A DNA stretch of 54,326 nucleotides. It comes from Actinomyces sp. AC-20-1. Lineage in GTDB: Bacteria > Actinomycetota > Actinomycetes > Actinomycetales > Actinomycetaceae. The notes below the pieces were generated by a model. The model saw only the letters and a list, made by a program, of their open reading frames with translations, made no database searches and was not told the DNA's origin. The position numbers were made by a program, and so were the translations under genes. The stretch is taken from NCBI RefSeq assembly GCF_023369555.1, contig NZ_JACJVC010000018.1:1-54326 (forward strand). Direction: 5' to 3'. Positions within the stretch are counted from its first letter, which is position 1, and every line of letters starts with the position of its first letter. This document shows positions 19,099 to 27,003 of the stretch, piece after piece.

Positions 19099-21338
19099 GC
19101 ACCTCCTCCACCCCGGTTGACAGGATCCGCCTGAGCGGACTGTCCGCCCGTGGCTACCACGGCGTCCTGGGCTCCGAGCGCGAGGAGGGCCAGCTCTTCG
19201 TTGCCGACGTCGTCCTGGGCCTGGGCCCGCGCGGGACCGCCGTCGCGGCCGTCACCGACTCCATCGACGACGCCGTCGACTACGCCGAGGTGGCCTGCGC
19301 CGTCGTCGCCGTCATCGAGGGCGAGCCCGTCAACCTCATCGAGACCCTGGCCTGCCGTGTCGCGGACGTGGTCCTCGGCTTCGGGCGCGTGCAGGAGGTC
19401 GAGGTCACGATCCACAAGCCCCAGGCGCCGGTGCCCGTCGCCTTCGAGGACGTGACGGTGACGATCACGCGCACGGCGCAGGACGCGGACGGGTCCCTCA
19501 CCGGGGTCGCTGAGGGGCGTGCCGACGGCGGCGCCGACCTTCCGGCGTGGTCCGCCTCCGTCCCGGCTGCCGTTGAGGCGCCGACGGCGGCCGAGCCCGT
19601 GGTGGCACCGGTGGGTGCGGCCGTGCCCGTGGTCGCCCCGCTGCTCGCCGGGGGGCTCCTGGGCGATGTCGCCGGGGCGGCCCCGGCGGCCCATGCGGAG
19701 GACCCCGTCCCCGGGCCGCCGCTGTCCGAGGAGCCGGTCGAGGAGGTTGGCGTGGCGCAGGCATGGGCTGAGGATGCCGGCGCGCCGGAGGCGTGGGCCG
19801 AGGACGCGGGTGTGTCCGCGGCCCAGCCCGAGCCCGTGGACGAGCCTGCTGAGGCCCCGGCTCTGCCGGCCGTGCCACTGCCCGAGGACGAGCCCGCCGA
19901 CGGCCCGCAGGCCGGAGGCTGGTGGACCGAGGCGGCCGGTGAGCCGGAGGCGTGGGCCGAGGACGCGGGTGCGCCCGCGGCCCAGCCCGAGCCCGTGGAC
20001 GAGCCTGCTGAGGAGCCCGTGGTGGCCCCGGTGCCCGCCCCCGCGGAGGACCTCGTCCCCGTGGAGGACCCGGCCGCCGGCGGCGCCGGCCTCTGGCCGG
20101 ACCCTGCCGCCGCCCCCGTTGAGACGGGCACCGCCCTGGGAACCGCGGGCCTGGCCTCCGGCCTCGGGGCCGGGGCCCTGGCCGCCGGCGCAGCCCTCGT
20201 GCCGGGCGCCGTCGTCGATCCCGCCGTCGATCCCGCTGAGGAGGCCGCCGCACCGGTGGCCGCCGACGCGGACGAGGCGCCCGCCCCCGGGTGGGGGGAC
20301 GAACCCGCCGAGCCCACCGACGCCGCAGAGCCGGCGGCCCTCGCCGAGACGTCCGACCCGCTGCTCCCCGAGCCCGCCGCCCCGCCGGTCAACGAGCCCG
20401 GCCCGCTGGGCGCCGCCGTCCCGCTCGCGCAGCCCCCGGCCGAGGCGCCCGTGGACCCGCTCAGCCTGCGCCCAGCCGCGCCCGCGCAGGTGGTCCTCGC
20501 CCTGGGTGCCAACGTCGGCAAGGTCGTCCCCACCCTGCGCACGGCGGTGCGCGCGCTCAGCTCGCTCGAGGGCCTGACCGTCACCGCCGTCGCCCCGCTC
20601 GCCCGCACCACCGCCGTCACGATCCCCGGCACGGAGCCCCAGCCCGACTACCTCAACACCGTCCTCCTGGCCACCACGACGATGACGCCGCGCGAGCTCC
20701 ACGAGGTCTGCCAGGACCTCGAGGCCGCCGCCGGGCGGGTGCGCACCGCCCCCTGGGGCCCGCGCACCCTCGACATCGACCTCATCTCCTTCGAGGGCGT
20801 CACCTCCGACGACCCCGCCCTCACCCTGCCGCACCCGCGGGCCGCCGAGCGCGCCTTCGTCCTCGTGCCCTGGTCCACCGCCGACCCCTTCGCCGAGCTC
20901 GACGGCCGCAGCGTCGCCGCCCTGGCCGAGGCGGCCCCGGACCGCGGGGGCCTGCGCTGGCTCGCCCTCGACTGGCTCGACTCCGACCGCCTCCCGGCCC
21001 TGCCGACCGGCCAGTACGTCGTCCCGCCCACCGATGACCAGGTCCCCGCCCCGGAGGGGACCCCGGCCCCCGAGCCGGCCCCCGCCCCTGTGGCCGAGGC
21101 GGTCCCGGCGCCGGTGCTCCCGGCAGCTGAGCCCGTGGCTCCCGCCCCGGTGCCGGCTCCGGCTGAGCCCGTGGCTCCCGCCGCCCCGGCGGCGGCCCCC
21201 GTCCACCAGCCCGAGCCCGCTGCCCCGCAGGCCCCGGCCGCCCCCGCCGAGCCGGTCTTCTCACCCGGGCCCGCCCCCGAGGACGACTGGGCCGCCCCCA
21301 TGGGCTGGGACGACGTCATCGGCGGGAACCGCTCCTGA
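19095..21338 (+). CDS. folK: FolB-FolK fusion: dihydroneopterin aldolase / HPPK with a very long linker
   Basis: 747 residues. About 5-130 form a dihydroneopterin aldolase (RIRLSGLSARGYHGVLGSEREEGQ, DYAEVACAVVAVIEGEPVNLIETLA, VTIHKPQAPV). About 465-640 form 6-hydroxymethyl-dihydropterin pyrophosphokinase (VVLALGANVGKV, GTEPQPDYLNTVLLA, GPRTLDIDLISFEG, LPHPRAAERAFVLVPW). The intervening 330 or so residues are an Ala/Pro/Glu-rich, acidic, probably disordered linker with an internal 71 bp duplication, and a Pro/Ala-rich tail of about 100 residues ends in DDWAAPMGWDDVIGGNRS. Bifunctional FolBK proteins are known; a linker this long is unusual. It starts inside the folP stop and ends in TGATG overlap with the DUF3180 gene. 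Confidence 0.93.
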   Translation: MSTSSTPVDRIRLSGLSARGYHGVLGSEREEGQLFVADVVLGLGPRGTAVAAVTDSIDDAVDYAEVACAVVAVIEGEPVNLIETLACRVADVVLGFGRVQEVEVTIHKPQAPVPVAFEDVTVTITRTAQDADGSLTGVAEGRADGGADLPAWSASVPAAVEAPTAAEPVVAPVGAAVPVVAPLLAGGLLGDVAGAAPAAHAEDPVPGPPLSEEPVEEVGVAQAWAEDAGAPEAWAEDAGVSAAQPEPVDEPAEAPALPAVPLPEDEPADGPQAGGWWTEAAGEPEAWAEDAGAPAAQPEPVDEPAEEPVVAPVPAPAEDLVPVEDPAAGGAGLWPDPAAAPVETGTALGTAGLASGLGAGALAAGAALVPGAVVDPAVDPAEEAAAPVAADADEAPAPGWGDEPAEPTDAAEPAALAETSDPLLPEPAAPPVNEPGPLGAAVPLAQPPAEAPVDPLSLRPAAPAQVVLALGANVGKVVPTLRTAVRALSSLEGLTVTAVAPLARTTAVTIPGTEPQPDYLNTVLLATTTMTPRELHEVCQDLEAAAGRVRTAPWGPRTLDIDLISFEGVTSDDPALTLPHPRAAERAFVLVPWSTADPFAELDGRSVAALAEAAPDRGGLRWLALDWLDSDRLPALPTGQYVVPPTDDQVPAPEGTPAPEPAPAPVAEAVPAPVLPAAEPVAPAPVPAPAEPVAPAAPAAAPVHQPEPAAPQAPAAPAEPVFSPGPAPEDDWAAPMGWDDVIGGNRS
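19784..20013 (+). repeat. 71 bp direct duplication inside the FolB-FolK linker
   Basis: 19784-19854 and 19943-20013 are direct copies of 71 bases with two mismatches, encoding EAWAEDAG, two variable residues and AAQPEPVDEPAE. This suggests the linker grew by duplication. Confidence 0.85.
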
Positions 21339-21829
21339 TGCGCCGCACGCGCTGGACCGGCCTCCTCGCGTGCTACGCCGTCGCCACGGTCCTGACCTGG
21401 ACGGCACTCGACCTGGTCCTGCGCCACCGGGGCTGGACCCCCGTCATCACGCCCTGGACCGCCCTCGTCGCCCTGCTCGTCAGCGCGGTCGTCCTCACCT
21501 GCGGGCTCGCCGTCAGGCGGCTGCGCTCACGCGAGCGCACCTGGATGACCCCCACCGGCGCCGCCGTCACGGCCGCCGCCGCGCAGGCCTCCAGCGTCGT
21601 CGGCACGGTGCTCGCCGGCGCCTACACCGGCCAGCTCGTCCTCGCGCTCGTCAGCCACGGCTCGCCCGCCGCGACCGCGGCCGCCTGGACCTCCGCCACC
21701 TGCCTCGTCGCCTGCGCCGTGTGGACCGGCACCGGCCTGCTCGTCGAGCACTGGTGCGCCCTCGACCTCACCGACGACGACAGCGACGACCCCTCCCCGG
21801 GCGTCCCCCAGGACGGCGCCCCCGCCTGA
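21338..21829 (+). CDS. DUF3180 family membrane protein
   Basis: A 163-residue membrane protein with four hydrophobic segments (about residues 8-26, 38-58, 75-100 and 110-135) and an acidic tail rich in Asp, Ser and Pro. Size, topology and position directly after folK match the actinobacterial DUF3180 family, whose function is unknown. The ATG overlaps the folB/K TGA by one base, so it is translationally coupled to it. Confidence 0.85.
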   Translation: MRRTRWTGLLACYAVATVLTWTALDLVLRHRGWTPVITPWTALVALLVSAVVLTCGLAVRRLRSRERTWMTPTGAAVTAAAAQASSVVGTVLAGAYTGQLVLALVSHGSPAATAAAWTSATCLVACAVWTGTGLLVEHWCALDLTDDDSDDPSPGVPQDGAPA

Positions 21830-21882
21830 GCCCCCGGACACGGGTCCCCGAGCCCGGCCCGCGACGACGCCGTCGTCACCCC

Positions 21883-21906
21883 CGAATCCCCCCACAGGGG
21901 GATTCG
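21883..21906 (+). terminator. Hairpin after the folate operon
   Basis: CGAATCCCCC (21883-21892) pairs perfectly with GGGGGATTCG (21897-21906) around the loop CACA, between DUF3180 and the first PH-domain gene. Confidence 0.65.
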
Positions 21907-21962
21907 TGCCCGACGGGCCCTGTGACACAGTGGGGCCGTTCCGCCCCAACGAGGAGCCCTCC

Positions 21963-22466
21963 ATGAGCACCCCCAGCCCCGCGCCGGCCAACCCCTTCGC
22001 GCCCGAGGGCGTCGAGTTCCAGCCCGTCTCGCCCCGCCTGGTCACCGCCCGGCTCATCGCGAGCCTGCCCGTCAACCTCGTCCTCGCCGCCGGCCTCGCC
22101 GTGCCCGCCATCCTCCACAGCCCCTGGTGGTGGACCGGCACCGCCCTCATGCTCGCCCTGAGCCTGTGGGAGATGTGGCTCATCCCCCGGCAGGTGCGCG
22201 CCATGGGCTACGCCCTCAGCGAGGACCACCTCCTGTGGCGCAAGGGCATCATGTTCCGCCAGATGAACGTCATCCCCTACGGGCGCATGCAGTTCGTCGA
22301 CACCTCCCAGGGGCCCCTCGCCCGCCACTTCGGCATGGCCGAGGTCAAGCTCCACACGGCCGCCGCCACCACGGACGCCACCATCAACGGCCTGCCCGTC
22401 GCCGAGGCCGAGCACCTGCGCCGGATCCTGTCCGAGCGCGGCGAGCAGAGGATGGCGGGGCTGTGA
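21963..22466 (+). CDS. PH domain-containing membrane protein (bPH2/YdbS type)
   Basis: 167 residues: two adjacent transmembrane helices (about 30-70) followed by a bacterial PH domain (YALSEDHLLWRKGIMFRQMNVIPYGRMQFVDTSQGPLARHFGMAEVKLHT). The RMQFVDTSQGPLAR segment is the family hallmark. GAGGAG precedes the ATG at 21963; a GTG at 21906 lies within the hairpin and is rejected. The GTGA overlap with the next gene makes them a coupled YdbS-YdbT-like pair. Membrane-associated; biochemical function unknown. Confidence 0.88.
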   Translation: MSTPSPAPANPFAPEGVEFQPVSPRLVTARLIASLPVNLVLAAGLAVPAILHSPWWWTGTALMLALSLWEMWLIPRQVRAMGYALSEDHLLWRKGIMFRQMNVIPYGRMQFVDTSQGPLARHFGMAEVKLHTAAATTDATINGLPVAEAEHLRRILSERGEQRMAGL

Positions 22467-24175
22467 GCGCGCCCGAGGCCACGGCGGAGCGCCACATCAG
22501 CCTGCCCGCCGACGTCGAGTGGCGGCGCATGCACCCCGTCACCCCGCTGCTCGAGGGCTGGAAGGTCATCACCGCGCTCCTCGTCTTCGCCACCATCCAG
22601 AACGGCGACGACCTGCTCGCGCTCATCGAGGCCGTGCGCGAGCACGGCTTCAGCCTCCAGCACGACCTCGTGCGCTGGGCGATGGTCGGCCTGCTCGCCG
22701 TCCTGCTCCTCATCGGCGCCTACCTCGCCCTGGCCTGGCGCGCCAAGACCTTCGCCATCGACGGCGACGGCGTCTACCTGCGCACCGGCATCCTCTTCAA
22801 GCAGCTGCGCACCGCCCGCCTGCCCCGCATCCAGGCCGTCGACGTCGTCCACCCCCTCCTCGGACGGGTCCTCGGGCTCGGTCAGCTCACCGTCGAGGTC
22901 GCCGGCGGCAACGACTCGCGCGTCGTCATCGGCTACCTGTCCAGCGGCGACCTCACCGCCCTGCGCGACCAGATCCTCGACCTGGCCGCAGGTGCCCGCA
23001 CCGCCCCCGGCAGCGCGGCCGCCGTCGGCACCACGACGCCGAGCGCGGACGCGGCGGACAGTGCCCGTGAGGACTCGGGCCCCGCCGTCGGCACCATGAC
23101 AGCGGGGCGCGACGCCCTCCTGGGCCAGGACAGCGCCGCGCCCCTGCCCGCCGGGCGTCTGGCCGGAGCCGAGGAGACCCCCCTCTACACCGTCGAGACC
23201 CGCACCCTCATCGGCTCCCTCCTGCGCTCCGGGATGACGATCACCGCCCTGCTCACCGCCGTGGCAGCGGCCGTCCTCGTCATCGTCATCCCCCTGGCCC
23301 TCACCGGGACCATCATCGAGGAGGGCAAGGGCCTCCTGGAGTCGCTCAGCGGGATGCTGGCGCTGTTCTTCATCCCCTTCGCCTTCATCTCCCTGGCCTG
23401 GGGACGCTTCTCCAACGGCTGGGGCTTCCGCGCCGCCGCCACCCCCGCCGGCATCCGCATGCGCTTCGGCCTGACCTCCGACACCTCCACGACGCTTCCC
23501 CCCGGGCGCGTCCACGCCGTCGGCCTCCAGCAGGGCCTGCTGTGGCGGGGCAAGGACTGGTGGCGCGTGAGCGCGACCGTCGCCGGCCGCGAGGCCGTCG
23601 ACACCAGCTCCGGCGGCGGCATCGAGGAGAACGGGGCGAACGTCCTGCTGCCCGTCGGGGACCGCGACACGGCCCTGCGGGCCCTGTGGCTCGTCACCCC
23701 GGACCTGGGCGTGAGCGACCCCGACGCCCTGCTCGACGCCGCCCTGTCCGGCCAGGACGACGACGGCGTCATCGACCCCGCCGCCCCCATCGGCTCCGCC
23801 GAGCGCGGCTTCGTGCGCGTGCCCCGCCGGGCCCGCGTCTTCGACTGGCTCAGCTGGCGCCGTCAGGCCGTGGCCCTCACCGCCACCTGCGTCATCCTGC
23901 GGCTGGGCCGCTGGCAGCGCAGCGTGAGCGTCATCCCCTACGAGCGCATCCAGTCCGTCCACGTCGCCCAGGGGCCGCTGGCACGGCGCCGGGACCTGGC
24001 CGAGCTGCGCCTCGACCTCGTGCAGATGGGGGCGGCCGTCTCCCATGTCTCCAACCTCGACGCCGCCGACGCCGGGGCGCTCGCGGCCGTCATCGCGCAG
24101 CGCGCCCTGCGCCGGCGCAGCGCGGAGTCTCTCGACCGCTGGCTCGCCCGCGCCGAGGCGGCCCCGTCCTTCTGA
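22463..24175 (+). CDS. Large PH domain-containing membrane protein (YdbT type)
   Basis: 570 residues with three repeated units of membrane segment plus PH-like domain. The first PH repeat contains GVYLRTGILFKQLRTARLPRIQAVDVVHPLLGRVLGLGQLTVEVAGG (about 97-143); the second follows a helix pair near 255-310; the third contains CVILRLGRWQRSVSVIPYERIQSVHVAQGPLARRRDLAELRLDLV. A low-complexity stretch (about 175-225) separates repeats one and two. The GTG start overlaps the preceding TGA. It probably forms a membrane complex with the smaller partner; some homologues are linked to envelope or bacteriocin tolerance, but nothing here identifies a function. Confidence 0.87.
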   Translation: MSAPEATAERHISLPADVEWRRMHPVTPLLEGWKVITALLVFATIQNGDDLLALIEAVREHGFSLQHDLVRWAMVGLLAVLLLIGAYLALAWRAKTFAIDGDGVYLRTGILFKQLRTARLPRIQAVDVVHPLLGRVLGLGQLTVEVAGGNDSRVVIGYLSSGDLTALRDQILDLAAGARTAPGSAAAVGTTTPSADAADSAREDSGPAVGTMTAGRDALLGQDSAAPLPAGRLAGAEETPLYTVETRTLIGSLLRSGMTITALLTAVAAAVLVIVIPLALTGTIIEEGKGLLESLSGMLALFFIPFAFISLAWGRFSNGWGFRAAATPAGIRMRFGLTSDTSTTLPPGRVHAVGLQQGLLWRGKDWWRVSATVAGREAVDTSSGGGIEENGANVLLPVGDRDTALRALWLVTPDLGVSDPDALLDAALSGQDDDGVIDPAAPIGSAERGFVRVPRRARVFDWLSWRRQAVALTATCVILRLGRWQRSVSVIPYERIQSVHVAQGPLARRRDLAELRLDLVQMGAAVSHVSNLDAADAGALAAVIAQRALRRRSAESLDRWLARAEAAPSF

Positions 24176-24181
24176 GGCCGG

Positions 24182-24301
24182 TGTCAGGATCCAGGCCATT
24201 GTCCGGGGTCCACTACCGGGACAGTCCCGTGATCGTTGAAGTCTCGCGGTTCTACGGGTGCCGTGAGGCGTGCCGGTGAGGCAATGGCCTGGATCGTGAC
24301 A
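24182..24301. mobile_element. 120 bp MITE-like element with 20 bp terminal inverted repeats
   Basis: TGTCAGGATCCAGGCCATTG at 24182-24201 is mirrored by CAATGGCCTGGATCGTGACA at 24282-24301 (19 of 20 positions complementary). The interior has no coding potential but contains CGCGGTTCT, also found in one module of the dispersed hairpin elements. It starts seven bases after the PH-domain gene and ends 35 bases before the DUF2520 gene. No target-site duplication is evident. It could also be read as a long hairpin acting in transcription. Confidence 0.65.
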
Positions 24302-24336
24302 GGCGCCCTGGCCGCGGGCGTGAGACCATCAGCGCC

Positions 24337-25266
24337 GTGAGCACCACCACCGCGCCAGGACGCCTCGGCGTCGGCATCATCTCCGCCGGCCGCGTCGGCG
24401 CCGTCCTCGGCTCCGCCCTGCGCGCCGTCGAGCACCAGGTCGTCGGCGTCCACGCCGTCAGCGAGGCCTCGCGCGAGCGCGCCGAGATGCTCCTGCCCGG
24501 CGTGCCCGTCCTCGAGGTCGAGGAGATCGTGCGCCGCGCCGAGCTCGTCCTGCTGGCCGTTCCCGACGACGCCCTCGCGGGCCTCGTCCAGGGCCTCGCG
24601 GACCTCGGCGCCTGGCAGATGGGACAGATCGTCGTCCACACCTCGGGCGCCCACGGCACCGGCGTGCTCGCCCCCGCCCAGGCCGCAGGCGCCATCCCCA
24701 TCGCCCTGCACCCCGCCATGACCTTCTCCGGCTGGTCCACCGACCTTGCCCGCCTCACCGGCTGCCCCATGGCCGTGACCGCCCCCGCCGCCTTCCTGCC
24801 GGTGGGCCAGGCCCTCGCCGTCGAGCTCGGCGGCGAGCCCTTCGTCCTGGACGAGGCCGCCCGCCCCGCCTACCACGCCGCCCTCGCCCACGGCGCCAAC
24901 CACCTCGTCACCCTCGTCGACCAGGCCGTGCGCGCCCTGGCCGCCGCCGGCGTCGCCGACCCCGAGGCCACCCTGCAGCCGCTGCTCACCGCCGCCCTCG
25001 ACCGGACCCTGCACGAGGGCGCCGAGCACGCCCTCACCGGGCCCGTCGCCCGCGGCGACGCCGGGACCCTCAGCCGCCACCTCACCGCCCTGGCCGCGCT
25101 GCGCGACGAGCAGGGGCGGGCCCTGGACGAGGTCGTCGCCACCTACCGGGCCCTGGCCGAGGCGACTGTCCGCCAGCGCCTGGACGCCGGCCGCCTCGGC
25201 GAGGAGCAGGCCGCTCGGCTGCGCGAGGCCCTGGGGCCGGACAGCACGGGGCCGGGACTAGCCTGA
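24337..25266 (+). CDS. Rossmann-like and DUF2520 domain protein
   Basis: 309 residues: an N-terminal NADP-binding Rossmann fold (VGIISAGRVGAVLGSALRAVEHQVVGVHAVS; LVLLAVPDDALAGLV) and a C-terminal alpha-helical DUF2520 domain (HTSGAHGTGVLAPAQAAGAIPIALHPAMTFSG; AHGANHLVTLVDQA). The family resembles ketopantoate reductase-like and F420-dependent oxidoreductase folds and is very often next to panC in actinobacteria, so a role in pantothenate synthesis is plausible but unproven. GTG start. It ends five bases before the panC start. Confidence 0.88.
   Translation: MSTTTAPGRLGVGIISAGRVGAVLGSALRAVEHQVVGVHAVSEASRERAEMLLPGVPVLEVEEIVRRAELVLLAVPDDALAGLVQGLADLGAWQMGQIVVHTSGAHGTGVLAPAQAAGAIPIALHPAMTFSGWSTDLARLTGCPMAVTAPAAFLPVGQALAVELGGEPFVLDEAARPAYHAALAHGANHLVTLVDQAVRALAAAGVADPEATLQPLLTAALDRTLHEGAEHALTGPVARGDAGTLSRHLTALAALRDEQGRALDEVVATYRALAEATVRQRLDAGRLGEEQAARLREALGPDSTGPGLA
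25259..25264 (+). promoter_or_regulatory. -10 box of an apparently leaderless panC mRNA
   Basis: TAGCCT overlaps the end of the upstream gene and ends six bases before the panC ATG. Confidence 0.5.
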
Positions 25267-25270
25267 GCCC

Positions 25271-26221
25271 ATGACCCGCGCCCCCCACCGCACCGCCCCC
25301 GTGCTCGCCCGTACCCGGGAGGAGCTGGCCGCAGCCCTCGGCCCCGACACCGCCCCCCGCGCGGTCGTCATGACGATGGGCGCCCTCCACCAGGGGCACT
25401 TCGACCTCGTCGCCGAGGCGGCGCGCCGCGTCGGGCGGGACGGCACCGTCGTCGTCACCATCTTCGTCAACCCCCTCCAGTTCGCCGCCGGGGAGGACCT
25501 CGACACCTACCCCCGCAGCCTCGAGGCCGACGTCGACGGCATCGACGCCACCCTCACCGGCGAGGACGGCACCCCGGTGGTCGGCCACCTCGTCGTCTTC
25601 GCCCCCACCCCGGAGGTCATGTACCCCGACGGCGAGCCCTCCGTCCGCCTCGACCCGGGCCCGGCCGCCACCGTCCTCGAGGGCCGCACCCGCCCCACCC
25701 ACTTCGCGGGCGTCCTGCAGGTGGTCCTCACCCTCATGCACCTGACCCGGCCGCGCTGGGCCCTGTTCGGGCGCAAGGACGCCCAGCAGCTCGCCATCGT
25801 CTCCTCCATGGTGCGGGACCTCGCCGTGCCCGTCGAGATCGTCCCCGTCGACATCCGCCGGGAGCCGGACGGGCTCGCCATGAGCTCGCGCAACGCCTAC
25901 CTCAGCGCCGAGCAGCGCCAGCAGGCCCTCGCCCTGTCGCGCGCGCTCGCCGCCGGCCGTGAGGCCGCCGCCGCGGGCGCCGACGCCGCGGGCACGCGCG
26001 CCGCGGCCCTTGAGGCGATGGTGTCCGCCCCCGGCGTCGAGGTGGACTACGTCGCCGTCATCGACCCACTGTCCTTCACCGACAGGGCCGGGGCCGGGCT
26101 GGGGCTGGCGCCGGCCGGGGGAGAGGCCGCCGTCGCGACCAGTGGCGAGGTCCTGCTGGCGGTCGCCGCCCGGCTCGGCACCACCCGCCTCATCGACAAC
26201 ACGCTCATCGCACTGGGCTGA
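25271..26221 (+). CDS. panC: Pantothenate synthetase
   Basis: Joins pantoate and beta-alanine with ATP. 316 residues with the nucleotidyl-transferase HIGH-like motif in MTMGALHQGHFDLV, VVTIFVNPLQFAAGEDLDTYPR, the ATP-site LFGRKDAQQLAIV and MSSRNAYLS (KMSKS-like). The family norm is about 280 residues; an insert around residues 93-108 accounts for part of the extra length. No Shine-Dalgarno sequence is present, consistent with the leaderless promoter. panD follows about 100 bases downstream. Confidence 0.95.
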   Translation: MTRAPHRTAPVLARTREELAAALGPDTAPRAVVMTMGALHQGHFDLVAEAARRVGRDGTVVVTIFVNPLQFAAGEDLDTYPRSLEADVDGIDATLTGEDGTPVVGHLVVFAPTPEVMYPDGEPSVRLDPGPAATVLEGRTRPTHFAGVLQVVLTLMHLTRPRWALFGRKDAQQLAIVSSMVRDLAVPVEIVPVDIRREPDGLAMSSRNAYLSAEQRQQALALSRALAAGREAAAAGADAAGTRAAALEAMVSAPGVEVDYVAVIDPLSFTDRAGAGLGLAPAGGEAAVATSGEVLLAVAARLGTTRLIDNTLIALG

Positions 26222-26306
26222 GCGACGGGGGACCGCGGCCGGCGGCGGGCGGGGCCGCACGCTGTCGAGTCGGTCACCTCGGCTTCAACACGGCCGCCCG
26301 GACGCA

Positions 26307-26312
26307 TAGCCT
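26307..26312 (+). promoter_or_regulatory. -10 box for panD, leaderless or nearly so
   Basis: TAGCCT ends eight bases before the panD ATG, which has no Shine-Dalgarno sequence. Confidence 0.45.
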
Positions 26313-26320
26313 GGGCCGCG

Positions 26321-26785
26321 ATGAGCACCCGCACGCGGACGATGATGACGTCCAAGATCCACCGCGCCACCGTGACCCAGGCCGACCTCGACTACGTCGG
26401 CTCGATCACCGTGGACGCGGACCTGCTCGACGCCGCCGACCTCCTGCCCGGCGAGCGGGTCGACATCGCGGACTGCACCAACGGCAACCGTCTGTCCACC
26501 TACGTCATCCCCGGCGAGCGCGGCCGCGGCGAGATCTGCATCAACGGGGCCGCCGCCCACCTCGTGAGCCCGGGCGACGTCGTCATCCTCATCGCCTACT
26601 CCCAGATGAGTGATGACGAGGCCCGTACCTACGTCCCGCTCGTCGTCTTCGTCGACGAGCGCAACCGCGTCGTGGACCTGTCCGGTGACCCGGGCCAGCT
26701 CCCGGAGGAGGGCCTGGGCGCTGACGTCGCCCGCATGCGGGGCCTGCGGTCCTCGGGCACCGCCTTCTCCGACGTGCGCGGCTGA
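26321..26785 (+). CDS. panD: Aspartate 1-decarboxylase (pyruvoyl enzyme precursor)
   Basis: Makes beta-alanine for pantothenate. The 154-residue proenzyme has [22 protein letters not shown] near the N terminus; self-cleavage between Gly and Ser in YVGS would create the pyruvoyl group. [28 protein letters not shown] is typical. It is slightly longer than the usual 120-140 residues because of an acidic C-terminal tail. The ATG at 26321 places SKIHRATV about ten residues in, near the family norm; the ATG at 26342 is a less likely alternative. Confidence 0.95.
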   Translation: MSTRTRTMMTSKIHRATVTQADLDYVGSITVDADLLDAADLLPGERVDIADCTNGNRLSTYVIPGERGRGEICINGAAAHLVSPGDVVILIAYSQMSDDEARTYVPLVVFVDERNRVVDLSGDPGQLPEEGLGADVARMRGLRSSGTAFSDVRG

Positions 26786-26830
26786 CCCGGGACCTGTGCT
26801 CCCCCCTTCCCCCGCTCGGCGGCGGGGCTT

Positions 26831-27003
26831 GCACGCTCATGTGACAGCTGTTGACGATGGCACGGGAGCTTGGGGCGGTGGTGTGAGCTCCCATGTGCGT
26901 CGTGGTCGTGCACGCACGTGGGAGCCGGCAGCTATCTGGCTGCTTCCTCAACTTTCCGCATGATTCCGCGGTTGTAGGGGAGGGCGAGTCGGCGTGAGCG
27001 TGC
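26831..27003. repeat. Dispersed hairpin element, copy B (overlaps the 3' end of the DUF559 gene)
   Basis: The left end is GCACGCTCATGTGAC (26831-26845). The hairpin arm GCTCCCATGTGCGT (26887-26900) pairs with ACGCACGTGGGAGC (26912-26925), with one G-U pair. TCCGCATGATTCCGCGGTT (26955-26973) matches the module that sits left of the hairpin in copies A and D but here lies to its right. The right end TGAGCGTGC is at 26995-27003. The right part lies inside the DUF559 coding sequence. A weak hairpin (26810-26827) just before it may terminate panD. Confidence 0.75.

Noticed and set aside
24182-24301. Remnant of an insertion sequence with transposase
   Set aside because: Only 80 bases lie between the inverted ends and they encode nothing; at most a non-autonomous element.
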